A stretch of 64,000 bases of DNA from NCBI RefSeq assembly GCF_030272615.1, contig NW_026729138.1, forward strand, positions 1-64,000, read 5' to 3'. The notes beneath the pieces are model-generated. The model did not search any database and was not told the DNA's origin. It saw only the letters and a program-made list of their open reading frames with translations. Source of the stretch: Cryptomeria japonica. Lineage: Eukaryota > Streptophyta > Pinopsida > Cupressales > Cupressaceae. Positions 24,100 to 36,769 of the stretch are shown piece after piece (positions within the stretch are counted from its first letter, which is position 1; the number at the start of each line of letters is the position of its first letter). The translations under genes and the position numbers were made by a program.

Positions 24100-27000
24100 A
24101 AATTTAACACTAACCCTAACCTTAGCTAATTGAAATGTTATTGAATTGTAATACTAACCCTAATTGAAATTAATTGAATTGTAATACTAAATAGATCTTT
24201 ATTCAATAATCAAACCCTAACCCTAATTGAACCCTAATCATAATTAAATTACAACCCTAACCTTAAGCCAAATGTAATTGAATCATAACCCTAATTCTAA
24301 CCCTGATTGAATTATATTACTAACTGTAACTATAACTAAATCCTTACCATGTAATCAAACCTTAAGCTTCATATATCTCTAATCTAGAGCTAATTAAATC
24401 CTAACCCTAATTAAACCATAACCCTAATTAAACCTTAGGCCCAACCTTAAACTATAGCCCAAACCCTAACCCTAACCACAAGCTTTATCCTAGAATAATA
24501 ACTTTAATGATAACCTAATCTTTATGATAACCCTAATTTAACCTTAATGGAACCCTAACCGTAATTAAATTATAGCCCAAACTTTAAGCCTAATGTAATT
24601 GAATCATAACCCTAATTCTAACCCTAATTGAATTATAATACTAATGCTAACTATAACTAAATCCTTACCATGTAATCAAACCTTAACCTTCATATATCCC
24701 TAATCTAGATATAATTGAATCTTAACCCTAATTAAATCTTTGTACTAACATAACATAACCCTAATCAAGTAAAACTTTTGGTTTCGGGTCCAAGTAAAAC
24801 CCGTTTACCTTTAGAAAAAACATAACCCTAATCAAACCTTATCCCCAACCTTAAACTATAGCCCAAACCCTAACCCTAACCCCAAGCTTTATCCTAGAAT
24901 GGTAACTTTAATCATAACCTAATCTTTACCATAACCCTAATCTAAACCTAAAAACAACCTAACCCTAAAATTAATCCTAACCTTAATAAAACCATATCTT
25001 TAACAAAAATCTAGAAACCCTAAGGTATTGTTAACCCTAAACTTAACCTAACACCTAATTAAACCTTTATGCTAATGAAACCCATAACTTGACCCCATCC
25101 TTAATTAAATGGTATGCTTAACACTAATTAATTGTTATCCCTAACCTTAAAATCAAGATTCATTATAAAGTCCTAACAACATATTTTATCCTCAACCCTA
25201 ACCCTATCCGAATCTTAACACTATTTATAACCCTAATTGATTTTATAACCCTAAGCCTATCTAAATCTTAACACTATTTATAACCCTAACCCTAAACATG
25301 ATATTAAAAATAACATTAATCCTGACACTAACCCTTAACCCTAGCCCTAACCATGATGTAAACCCTAACCCTAGCCATAATTCAAATCATAACTGTAACC
25401 TTAAGCCTAATCGTAAACCTAACCCTAACTGCAACCCAACCATGATGTAAATCATAACCTTAACCATAATCCTAACCATAACTCTAAACCTTAACCCTAA
25501 CCTAACCATAACCATAAACCCTAACCCTAACAATAATATTTAGCCATAACCCTAAAACCTAATCCTAACCATAACCATAACCTTGACCATAACTCGAAAC
25601 CTATTTATAATCTTAATCCTAACCTTAAACCCTAACCCTAACCTTAATATTAAACCCTAATCCCAACCATAATCCTCAACCTAACCCTAAGCACATGTGA
25701 TGTAAATCCTAAACCTAAACCTAACCTAAACCCTAACCCTAAACCTAAACCTAACTCTAGCTATGATGTAAACCCTAACCCTAGCCATAATCATATGGCC
25801 CTAACCATAATCCTAAACCTAACCTTAACCATAACCATAACCCCAAATCATAACCCTAATCATAATCCTTACCGTAACCCTAATCATAACTCTAACCTAG
25901 CCACAATCCTAAACCTTAACACTAACAATAATTCTACTATAAACTTAACCCTAACCAAAATTAAACTTTATTCCTAATCTATTATTAACCTTAATGTAAT
26001 GGAACTATAACCCTAATTCTAACCCTAACTTTGATGTAGACCCTAAATGTAATTGTAACCCTAACCATAAACTTAACCTTAAAACTAAACCCTAACCCTA
26101 ACCATAATCTTAAACCCTAACTCTAACCCTAACCCTTAACCTTAATCCCTCTGATTGAATGATAACCCTAAACTCAACTCTAACCATAGATTTGAACCCT
26201 AAATAAAACTTGATCCCTAATCTAACCATTTAATTGAACCGTATTCTTAAACTTAACCCTTTTCCTCAATTGTAACCATAATTGAATCCTAGCCCTAAAC
26301 TTAACCCTAACCGTAATTGAACTCTAATCCTAACCCTAATCTTACCCAAACCCTAATCCTAATTGAAGTGTAATACTAATTTAACCCTATAACCCTAATG
26401 TAGTTGAATAACAACCCTAATTCTAACCATAATTATACTCTAGCACTAACTGTAGCTCAACCTTTATAATAACCTAACCTTAAAATTAACCTTAACCGTA
26501 ATTACTATTTAAACCTTATTTTGAACCTCAACCATAACCCTAAAGTGACCTTGATTGTAAATCCAACCTATGCTTGACGTTATCTCCAATCTTTATGCTA
26601 ACATAACCCATAACCCTAATTAAATTATAATGCTAACCTTCAAACAGAGCTCTATTATATAGCCGAAAACCTAACAACATGCTTTATCCTCAAATCCTAA
26701 CCCTTCCCGAGTCATAACACTTACTAACCTTAATTTATTTATAATTCTAACACTAATCCTAATTAAACCCTATCCCTAACCCTAATACTGATTCTAATTG
26801 AACCTCAACCCTTACCCCAAGCATTATCCTACAATAATAACTCTCTATCATTAACTAAAACAAAATATAACTTTTATTTTATCTATAATACTATAACTCC
26901 CTCTAATTTATACTGTAACCCCAACCCTAACTTGATAATGACCCAAAACCTAACTTTATATCTAACCCAAAACCTAACCCTAACCCTAACAACCCTGATC

Positions 27001-28172
27001 CTGACCCAAACCCTAACTCTTATATCTATCATCACATACTATCTTTCACTGCAAACCCTAACCCTAACCCTAATCCTAATTATAAGCCTAACCCTAATTT
27101 TAATTATAATCACTCATTATAATCTTTAAACCTTACCCTAATTATAATCACTAAGACTAACCCCAATACTAACCCTAACTCTATCCCTAATTATAATCCT
27201 AACTATAACTCAACCCTAACCCTAACCTCAATTTTAATTATAATTATAATCACTAATTATAATCTTTAACCCTCATGCTAATTATAATTATAACCCTAAC
27301 CCTAACCCTATTCTAGCCCCAACCCTAATCCCGACCCAAACCCTAACTCTTATAGCTATCATCATGTACTATGTTTAATTACAATCTTAACCCTAACCCT
27401 AACCCTAATCATAATTATAATTCTAACCATAACCCTAACCCTAATTTTATTTATAATTAATAATTATAATCTTTAACCCTAACCCTAATTACAATCACTA
27501 AGATTAACACCAATCCTAACCCTTGCCCCAACCCTAACCTAATAATAACCCAAAACCTAACTTTATATCTAACCCAAAACCTAACCCTAACAACCCTAAT
27601 CCTAAGCCAAACCCTAACTCTTATATTTATCATCACATATTATCTTTCATTGCAATCTTAACCCTAACCCTAACCCTAATCCTAATTATAATTCTAACCC
27701 TAACCCTAATCCTAACCCTAATTTAAATTATAATTACTAATTATAATCTTTAAACCTTACCTTAATTATAATCACTAAGACTAACCCCAATACTAACCCT
27801 AACCCTGATTATAATTGTAACCCTAACCCTAATTCTTACCCTAACCCTAATTCTAGCCCTAACCCTAACCCTAATTATAATTCTAACCCTAACCCTAACC
27901 CTATTCTAGCCCCAACCCCAATCCTAACCCAAACCCTAACTCTTATAGCTATCATCACATACTATCTTTAATTGCAATCTTAACCCTAATCCTAATTATA
28001 ATTCTAACCCTAACCCTAACCCTAATTTTATTTATAATTAATAATTATAATCTTTTACCCTAACCCTAATTACAATCACTAAGATTAACCCCAATCCTAA
28101 CCCCCAACCCTAACCTGAATCCTAAGTATAATACTAACCCTCATTATAATTATAACCCTAACGCTCATTACA
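24100..28172 (-). repeat. Degenerate telomere-like array, CCCTAA strand on plus
   Basis: About 4.1 kb of CCCTAACCCTAA and variants, opposite in orientation to 18816-21345. There are several higher-order repeats. A unit containing CCAAACCCTAACTCTTATA and CTATCATCACATACTATCTTT occurs four times (near 27005, 27337, 27604 and 27929). A 327-bp unit occurs near 24266 and 24595. A GATGTAAACCCTAACCCTAG unit occurs near 25350 and 25768. The distal third is the most regular; the proximal part is more eroded. Open frames (for example 25795-25977) are periodic artefacts. Confidence 0.9.
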
Positions 28173-28179
28173 CTCACAA

Positions 28180-28234
28180 CAATATAAATTAATAATAATA
28201 ATATATTATAATAATATTACACAAATGAAAAGAA

Positions 28235-28267
<33 letters not shown>

Positions 28268-28430
28268 TGCAATAATAATATTACAAATTATTGCAACAAA
28301 CATTAATAATATTATATTATATAGTTTTGGTTTGAATTTTTTATTGTTTCCCATGTTGCGTTGCGACTGCTACTAGCTTATATATATTTGATTTTAATCT
28401 CACACACAAACACACACACATATAAGCTAG
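28180..28430 (-). repeat. Right arm of the 10-kb mirror-image structure
   Basis: Its reverse complement reads like 18325-18690: the CTAGCTTATAT hairpin remnant (28373-28430, partly replaced by a CACACA run), TAGCAGT.GCAACG..CATGGGAAAC, ACTATATAATATAATATTA, TTAATGTTTGTTGCAATAAT, then an ATT/AAT repeat (28222-28266) expanded relative to the left arm. Confidence 0.8.
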
Positions 28431-28841
28431 TTAATATTTACACAACCTACATTACCGCAACTTGAGCGGACTAAGTCGTGGCTAAGTAGGATAGCGATAC
28501 TTTAACCTCGTAAGACTATGATTAAAAGTAAAATGGCTATAAAGAAAGTTGAGATATATATATATTTTCGCATTCTTTGTAAACTTATACCACCGCCTTC
28601 ACATAGTGGAGAGGCAGGAAGATAGCATGAGGATGGGAATCTGATGGAGCTAATGAAATTCATTCCTAATTAAATACAAAATTAGCTTCATATATTTGGG
28701 AAATGCAAACAACCATTTTCATTAATTAAAAAGGGAACCGTTTGGAGTCCATAGCATATATACGGAAAAGGAAATTATTTAGAGGACATGACTTTCATTT
28801 GGAAAAAACTTTTTCGACAAAAATATAGGAGCTATGAAAAA
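28431..28841. other. No gene seen
   Basis: Unassigned sequence between the mirror structure and the Mutator-like element; no coding region or RNA gene recognised. Confidence 0.5.
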
Positions 28842-29634
28842 GATTAGAAGCACGCCTGGAATTTGACAGGCTATATGGCCGTTTTTGCACTTTTAGATCG
28901 TATATTACAACTAATAAAATTAGTGGACCGTAAGTATTGATACGCTATTTTTTCCACAAACGGTATATATGACACTTAAAATTATTAATAAGCCGTAATA
29001 TTATAATAGGTAATATATATTGAAATATATTATTTTACAATGTTTATTATAAATATATGAATTTATTTAGAATATTTTTAAATGGTATGATTAAGATATA
29101 ATTATTTCTAATTTTATATTATTTTTATATGAATTTTTAGTATGTTTTTCTTATATAAATTTAGAAACTTTGTCAATTTAGTTTTTAATATTTTTTAAAA
29201 GATTGTCTTAAATATCAATATAGAAACTTCTAACAATTGAAATGATAAGATATAATCATTTCTAATTTTTTAAAATATTGTAATAAAAAAATCTAAAATG
29301 GTTTCTATTTTTATAATAAACAAGATTTTTGGGTTGAATTTAGAAACTTACAAGTAAATTTAAGATTTTTTTAGTGCATTACTAATTTATCATTGTTTTT
29401 CAAAGTTTTACTTTTTTTTATAGAATTATTTCTTTTCACCTCAATTGAATTTTATTGGAACTTCAATTCTATGAAGCTTAAAGAATTTATATTAAACTAT
29501 TCACAAATTAAAAAAAAATTGACACTTAACATTTTTTTAAAAACGTAAAATGAAAGACATTAAAATTACTAAACCGTCATAAAAAATTATATGACAGGCA
29601 GGGGTGGCCGTCAAATTCCAGGCCTGATTAGAAG
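28842..29634. mobile_element. Non-autonomous Mutator-like element (775 bp) with 9-bp target duplication
   Basis: The element body is 28851-29625. Its ends are inverted: CACGCCTGGAATTTGACAGG on the left, and AGGCCTGGAATTTGACGGCC as reverse complement of the right. GATTAGAAG flanks it on both sides (28842-28850 and 29626-29634). A 9-bp target duplication is the hallmark of Mutator-like elements. The interior is AT-rich and codes for nothing, so it depends on a transposase elsewhere. The intact target repeat suggests moderate age. Confidence 0.8.
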
Positions 29635-31034
29635 TCATGCTTCAAAAGGATTTTGATTAAGCTAGCACTACTCCTGTTGAAGCCAGCTAGGAAGAAAGTT
29701 GGACGTAAGTCATTGTTTGTAATCATTTGTTTACTTGAAAAATAATATGAGTTGAGGGTATGAATTATCACACTATTTTTATAGGAAGAATACCATGGAA
29801 AATCACAATGAAAAATTTCGCTCATTCTTTTCAAAAGAACATTACGACTTAATGAAAGCCATAAAACGGAGACAAATGAACTCTTGTGGAATGAAAACTT
29901 TAAAAAAACTACATTATCCCCATTGGTAATTATGGCTCACGTTAGTAAACAGAACAGCCAAGAAGGGTATAATCCATATACAATTCAATGGCAAATACTA
30001 GCTGGAAATGGTCAAGGATTGGCCATATTCCATTGCAAAACAAGGAATGAGATTGCTGCAAATTGCATTACCTTCACTTCTGCAAATAAAAGATTGTATT
30101 GATATGATAAAAAAAATTATCAGAAAAAAGAAGAATGGTTAATTCAGTATCTCTATTATATGAAGGAATTCATTCTTGTGTTCTCTATTATATGAAGGAA
30201 TTCATTCTTGTGTTCTTGAGTGAGTAGGTTACTAGCTCAAGAACACCAGTATGAATTCAGTATTTCAATGGAAGGTTTTCTCTTAGAGTAATTGACATCA
30301 CAAACTAGTTAATTTGAATATTTAACCTGAGTCAAAACATTAATGTCAGTCAATGAGCCTCTTTAGAGTCTAAATGCAATTGGCTTCTAAGATAAGTGTA
30401 ATGGCTTGAAAAACCTCCTTAGGTTAAAGTCTTACCAAGTAGGGTGATGAACAATGACTATATGCATATGTGTGTTGCAACTCTTAAATCCTTTGACCAA
30501 GGTGATACTACAAACTATAAGTGTCAGTTAGTTCTTTGATCCAACTATACAACCCAGTTAGAGGTCATACTTGTTAGGAGTAGCCTATGGTGTGTGAACA
30601 ACTAGGGATTGTGTAGGGTCAAGCACTAGTCTCATATGACATTAATCCAACTTCTTTTACTTCCCTACGAAACGTCGAGCCTTTCCAGTTGGAAATGGCA
30701 CGGAGGACTAGTAAGTCCGTGGTTAGACAAAAAAAGTGCTTTGATGATACTTTTCCTCTCCAATCAATGTAAAGACCACTTAAAGTTCAAAATGAGAATT
30801 TGGAAACTGTAAACACTAAAACTCTCTTGAATCCTTGCTTATGTTGTACTTGGTTATGGTTATGCAGTTATTCTTATGCAAATATTTAACATCTTATATA
30901 GTGTACTCTCCTTCTTTCAGCTTCAAAAAAAAGTCACTTGAATTTTTTATGCTTAGAAATTTTAGTTCAATATTTATATTGTTGCAAATGGTTTAGTAGC
31001 TAGATATTGCTTGTTACAATACTATAATTATAAA
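29635..31034. other. Unassigned sequence
   Basis: Two short open frames (29628-29834 minus, 29884-30102 plus) show no recognisable motif. Otherwise no gene or structured element apart from the short tandem at 30150-30213. Confidence 0.45.
30150..30213. repeat. 32-bp tandem duplication
   Basis: TCTCTATTATATGAAGGAAT plus the following 12 bases occurs twice head to tail with no mismatch seen. Confidence 0.9.
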
Positions 31035-31335
31035 ATAAATTCATTTTAAAAAATTGTTGTTCTTCACAAAGGATCCATCATATTTAATTGAGCAACTTTA
31101 TATCTCCATGTCAAATCTACTAATATCCTTCAATTGACTAATCTCAAAATTTAAAGGTCTCTCTTATGAACATATTGTTGTATTTTAAAATACATTCTCC
31201 CCCTAACATTGTTAGTGAAGACTATTCTATGTACAAAATGTATCTATGCCTATCAAATGAATCATTATTAATATGTATGAATTGAATTTTATTAATAAAT
31301 ATATCAACTAATTATAATGCAGAGGTAATGATGCT
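31035..31335 (+). repeat. R4 direct repeat, left copy
   Basis: Shares in order TTTATATCTCCA..TCAAATCTAC, TATCCTTC.ATT, GTGAAGACTATTCT, ATCTATGCC.ATCAAAT and the ATTTTATTA..ATCAACTAA stretch with 40815-41060. Clearly diverged. The two copies bracket the 8.85-kb transposon. Confidence 0.6.
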
Positions 31336-31956
31336 TCTAACTACATTTGTTTGCATGTAATTAATATTTTGTTTTATAAATTAAAAATATATACATGTAT
31401 AATAACCATAGATATGTATAATTAATATGATTACCAATCACCTGTTTGGAAAAATCATCTGGAAAGGTAGCTAGATCACAAGATAAGGACTATAGTGTAT
31501 AAGAAAAAGGGCTTTGACGTGAAGTAAAACATATTGTATGAGATTTAACTTAGCATAGTCATTGTACAAGGCACTAAATAACATTGGTCAAACCCTATGC
31601 ATGGTTGAAGCTTCCCTTGTCATGGGAGTGCCATAGGATCACTAATGGGATTTGACTAAAGCTCCTTCAATCGAGGATCACAACATGCTTTTAGCATATT
31701 TACAGCTACAATATTCATTCGTGGCTTATGAGTGGAACATTACTTTGTTTTTACCCTTATGAAAGATAAAAATGTGTGAGAAAATATAATTGAAGATGTA
31801 TAAGAATTGTGGAAAGAGTCTAACTAAACATAAAAGTGTGCACTTTTGTTACATAACAAGGCGTGTGCACAAAGATGGTGGTTAGAAAAGTGGACACCAC
31901 CCAAAAAAAACTTGGAAAAACAGGCAGTGCTTATGCAATTTTAAAATTTCAAATTC

Positions 31957-32132
31957 CCGCATACGCGCTTAGGTTTGTTCTTTCCAAGCCTAGAAAAGGT
32001 AGCCCGTACGTGTTGCTTTTAAGAAACTGAGCGCGTACACGTTACACATAGGAAAATTAGTACGTACGCACTGCTTATAGGAAAATGAGCGCGTACACAC
32101 TAATAATCCAAATAAAACCGTGTACACAGTTC
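31957..32132 (+). repeat. Left subterminal repeats of the transposon
   Basis: Six copies of a 12-15 bp motif around GCGCGTACACRYTG or its inverse form: about 31957, 32003, 32029, 32059, 32087 and 32118, spaced mostly 26-31 bp with one larger gap. Clustered short motifs just inside the ends are typical transposase-binding sites in DNA transposons such as CACTA elements. Confidence 0.75.
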
Positions 32133-32256
32133 TTGGTAAAAGTAGTTTTTAAAAAAAACTAGGTCTCATTTACTCGTAAAGCGTATTTTTTACTTTGTTT
32201 TTTTCCCATTTTCTAACCTAAACCGTGAATGGGGTGCTAAATTTTTCCTCTAGGCT

Positions 32257-34880
32257 ATGGATCAAGGTTAGTTTTTGTTTATTTTTGTCTTTCTTTCTGG
32301 TTTATGCAATTTGTTTTACATTTTGAATTTAATTTCATTAATTTTTATTAGGTTTTTTCATTTTTTGTTTCAAAAACCAGATTCTTCTAATCCAGAACAA
32401 GAACAACCAAATGCACCTCCTGAAAACCCACAAGAACAACCAAATGCACCTCCTAAAAACACACAAGAACAACCCCCAATTCTTCCTTTTGACCGCACAA
32501 CCGAAACATAGGAAGAATTAATTAATTAGTTAGGACAAAATACATCTAAAATCAATAGACTGATTGTAAAATTGAAAACTTCTGAACTTGACCATCATCA
32601 ATCCCTCGCCACTAGCCTAGAAACATTAGCTGGTGGTGCCATAGATGTTTCCATAGAAATTACCAAATGGGGAAGCTTTAGGGATAGGTGTCGTCAATTC
32701 TATGCCAATGGGCTATCATATGATGGAGTTAAAAACAAAAATATTTCTAAACAACAAATATGTGCCCTTTTTGTTGACCCCAAAACTGGCCAATCATTAC
32801 CTCCTAATGCAAAGAGGTTTCCCATACATTGGTGTACCAATGTGCAGATGAAGAATCTTTTTTGGCAGAGGTGGTGGATGGTCTTTGATGATCCACTTGT
32901 AATAATTATGAGGTGCCATTATATATTTTGAGAAAAATATATTGTGAGTTTGTGCTCAATGTGCGCCCAAATTATTTTGACATGAGAGAGTTTCATGCTA
33001 GAGGTGGTGGCTCTGCCCAAGATAGACCTAGAGCCCGTAGGCGATTAGCTACGGAGAGTCGCCGCCCCCTAGCACCCAAACCCAAGGTGCATCAGGCTGT
33101 CCCATTAGAGCTGAAAGAGTCGATGGAGCTACAGACTCTTCAAGCAACCATAATATTGACTGGTGCCATTATCCAGCATGGGACATCATTAGCACACCCT
33201 ATTGTATTGGATGATGATCCGTTAGAGGGCGACAGAGAGCCCATCGAGCATATGTGTGTCAGTTGCTTGGGGATATGCTCGAGGATAGATGATGTAGCCG
33301 ATGCAGATGGATACTCATATCATCTATGCATGATTTGTGGTTGTAGATGTCAGGCTCACACGATTCAGGATGTCGCACTGACAGATGAGTTGATGGACAT
33401 GGTGTTTGCCCATGAGCCATAGACACAGGTGTGTTGATTTGAATTCATAACATTTTATTTATCAGTCACTTTAATTTTGTAATTACATAAATGAATTTTC
33501 ATTTATACAACGATTTAAATTGAGACAAATAATATGCAGTTCAAGATGCAACAGCGGTATCCCATACACCTCCCCCAGTTACCACAGCTTCAACTTCGAT
33601 GCCTGAGGTATAAATTTTGTAACATGTTAAAATAGAATAGTACACTTTGAATTCAAAAGAATACAAGATATACTAACTATCTTTAATGCTTGGTCCAATT
33701 TCTTGTTTGTAGGTGTTGACAGGGAACGAAATGTCCCAGATTGATGACATCACGCTGTCAACGATCGATTTTGGCCTACAAGGCTATACGGTATGATATT
33801 TTGTACAAATCTTTTTATGTATTGTTTTGATCGAATATGCAAGTCATTTCATTTTAGATTTTTAAAATTATGTTTAATTTATTATCTGTACTAATATCTC
33901 ATGTTAATTTTGTGTTTTTAGGGTACCCCCTCCACGTCTAGGACTTGTCCTAAGAAAAAGAATTCCTCGAGGACACCAAAACATGTGAAGAAGGTAATTG
34001 AACACATTTTTAGTTGTACAATTTTTTGAAAATGTTGAAATCAAGTACTAGTTGGGGTTTGTAGATTTATTAGTGTTTTCTGTCTATTTTACATGTACAA
34101 CGGCCATTGAGCTTTGTGGATATGTTGAATGCACTTGATTCACCCGTGGATCAAGAGAGGGAGGAGGTATGTATCTCTACTTTATTTTCTTGATTTCATG
34201 ATTATATGCACACGTACATGTGAACTTGTGATATATTATAATCTTATAATTTTTTCATACAGGAAATATCCATACCTATTTCGTTAATGGCGAACCCTCC
34301 TCCTTGCACTAGAGAAGCATCTCAGGATCCGGTACACTTTTGTTTGATATGTAAAATTAATTGTTTTCAACCTTCAATACTTATCATTATATTAATTGTA
34401 TTTAATCTTTGTACATTTTTTGTATAGGTAATAGCATCAGTTTCTACATCGATGGTGAGCCATCCTAAATCCATTGGAGAAACATCTCAGGCACAGGTAC
34501 GTCATTGTTCTCTATAGTATAGCTTTTAAGTGTTTTTGATATATTTATGTTAGTACATTGTATTAATTGTACATTTAATCTACAATAGACTCCTTCGCGG
34601 TATGACCATAACGTGGATCGATTTAAGTATGTCTTCAAGAAAAATTCTAAGAGTGACAAGGAGAGGAGAGCAAAGACATTAGCTCCTGGATCAGCCGATG
34701 AGGTAATCTACATTTCAATTGCAAAAGAATTAAAGTTAAATGCATAGTTATGATGTTAATTGTGAACTATTTTCTACAAAAGAATTCTAACTTGGCTTTT
34801 GAATTGTGGTTTTGTAGCCATCTACAGAGCCGCGTACTGCACCGAAGAGGCTTGATTTTGATGATCCACCACAAGTTTAG
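32257..34880 (+). pseudogene. Transposon accessory gene: proline-rich/basic protein, about 10 exons, decayed
   Basis: Exon 1 ATGGATCAAG (32257-32266) joins at GTTAGT to an exon from 32381, reading MDQDSSNPEQEQ. The large exon 32381-33428 has Gln/Pro repeats, a conserved-looking stretch with RDRCRQFYANGLSYDG and CALFVDPKTG, an Arg-rich patch and a Cys cluster (CVSC, later CMICGCRC) that may bind zinc. Small exons with GT-AG borders follow: 33540-33607, 33713-33790, 33922-33993, 34098-34166, 34263-34331, 34428-34496, 34589-34702, 34818-34880. From 33713 on each is a multiple of three, so introns are phase 0. CPKKKNSSRTPKHVKK and FKKNSKSDKERR look like nuclear-localising or DNA-binding basic segments. 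Decay: TAG at 32509-32511 and 32527-32529, a frame change near 32910, TAG at 33420-33422. The acceptor before 34098 lacks a clear AG. Family unknown to me; the location inside the TIRs suggests an accessory DNA-binding factor. Confidence 0.6.
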
Positions 34881-35390
34881 GATCATATAGTGTTAGTTTT
34901 GGTCATAGAATGACCAATACATGTAGATATATTCTACATTTTTATTGTATATCGATTTGCACATGGCATATGCCACATTTTTGTAATACTTGTATTGACT
35001 TGGTAGACATGCCTTTTTTATATATATAAATATCAATATTCGATCCAATAAATGTGTAATGAGTTCATTATTTTGTATTCATTGTATTTTGTGGTTGTCC
35101 TTTTATAAATTTAAATGAATACTTGCATATGTAATCAACAATATGAATATAAACAACAAAATATATGATATAAAGCATTGCAATCATGGAATATGATTTG
35201 ATAAAATTTCTAAAATGTTGAATTAACCCTACAAAACTCCTTGTATTCAGTTCATTATTGTGTATTTGTTGTATTTGGTGGCTGCCCTTTTATAAATTTA
35301 AATGAATATTTGTATATGTAATTAACAATAAGAATATAAACAATAAAAATTGACAATATGAATTTAAACAACAATGTGTTTGGTGCGAGA
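34881..35390. repeat. Two diverged direct copies of about 110 bp
   Basis: The stretch with CCTTTTATAAATTTAAATGA, then ATA.TTG.ATATGTAAT.AACAATA, occurs near 35098-35160 and again near 35284-35345, about 187 bp apart. The rest is AT-rich 3' flank of the accessory gene. Confidence 0.65.
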
Positions 35391-35399
35391 GCACTCTCA

Positions 35400-36570
35400 T
35401 GCTCGCAATGGTCAAATTTTGTTCCTCGTGTGCACAAACCAACATCGCGAGCGCATCTAGGTGGGAAGGTTTATGCTAGGCATGCCCCTGTCATGCATCC
35501 CAAAGCAATAGAACATCGAGAGTCATACCCTATTGGTACAATCTCTCAAGTGCCCTGAGTCCAAAAAAATGTCAAAATTTGACGGACTGTTTCTTCCAAT
35601 CCATGACACATACGGTCGATTTGTTTGATGACTCAGAGCCATTTTCAATTAGTAGCATTTTTTTGCCTGCTCAAAAAATCGTCAGTTGCTTGCAAGGAAA
35701 AGTTGCAAGATTGGCTAGAATTGATTCTGTTCCTCATGTGCACAAACCAAAATCACGAGCGCATCTGGGTGGATAGGTTTACAGTAGGCATGGCCCTATC
35801 ATGCATCCCACAGCACCAGAACGTCGAGAGTCATACCCTACTGGTGAGATCTCTCAAGTGCCCTGAGTCCAAAAAATTGTCAAAATTTGACCGACTGTTT
35901 CTTCCAATCCATGACACATACGGTCGATCTGTTTGATCCCATGGGGTCACATGAGGCTCCTCTACAATGGCCTATCTTGGTTTTCAATGACTCAGAGCCA
36001 TTTTCAATTAGTAGCATTTTTTCGCCTGCTTAAAAAACCATCAGTTGCTTGCAAGGAAAAGTTGCAAGATTGGCTAGAATTGATTCTTGTCCCCATGTGC
36101 ACAAATTGACATTGCGAGCGCGTCCAGGTGGGTAGTTTTACGCTAGGCATGCCCCTATCATGCATCTCAAAGCACCAGAATGTCGAGAGTCATACCCTAT
36201 CGATGCGATCTCTCAAGTGCCCTGAGTCCAAAAAATTGTCAAAATTTGATGAATTGTTTCTTCCAATCCACGACACATACATTCGATCTGTTTGATCTTG
36301 TGGGGTCACCTGAGGATCCTCTACAATGGCCTATCTCTCTTTTTGATGACTCGGAGCCATTTTCAATTAGTAGCATTTTTTCGCCTACTCAAAAAACCGT
36401 TAGTTGCATACAAGGAAAAGTTACAAGATTGGCTAGAATTGATTATGTTCCTCATGTGCACAAACCGACGTCATGAGTGCATCTGGGTGCATAGGTTTAT
36501 ACTAGGCATGCCCCTATCGTGCATCCCAAAGCACCAGAACATCGAGAGTCATACCCTATCGATGCAATGC
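35400..36570. repeat. About 360-bp minisatellite, 3.3 copies
   Basis: Units begin near GTGCACAAACC at 35431, 35738, 36096 and 36456. Each contains GGCATGCCCCTATCATGCAT, TCTCAAGTGCCCTGAGTCCA and CTTGCAAGGAAAAGTTGCAA. The first unit is about 50 bp shorter because it lacks the GGGGTCAC..CTACAATGGCC segment. It fills the region between the two transposon genes and codes for nothing convincing. Confidence 0.85.
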
Positions 36571-36769
36571 TTGACAACGTTTTTGACAATAATGACATTT
36601 TTTGCTCAAATTGTATCTAGTCTCAATCTATGACCCCTATGACCTAATAATGACTCAAATAATTATCCATGATTATACAAGAATCAAGAATGCTCATGAT
36701 TGACCAGGGACACATCACATATACTCAAACCATAGTCACAAAATATTGACACACAAAATAGTCACAAAA

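Noticed and set aside
28450-28560. Possible tRNA-like fold near CCGCAACTTGAGCGG
   Set aside because: No cloverleaf with conserved T-loop (GGTTCAA) and acceptor stem could be drawn.
31957-32132. Regularly spaced repeats as a CRISPR array
   Set aside because: Motif copies are diverged, only 12-15 bp, mirrored at the other end of a transposon, and in plant DNA.
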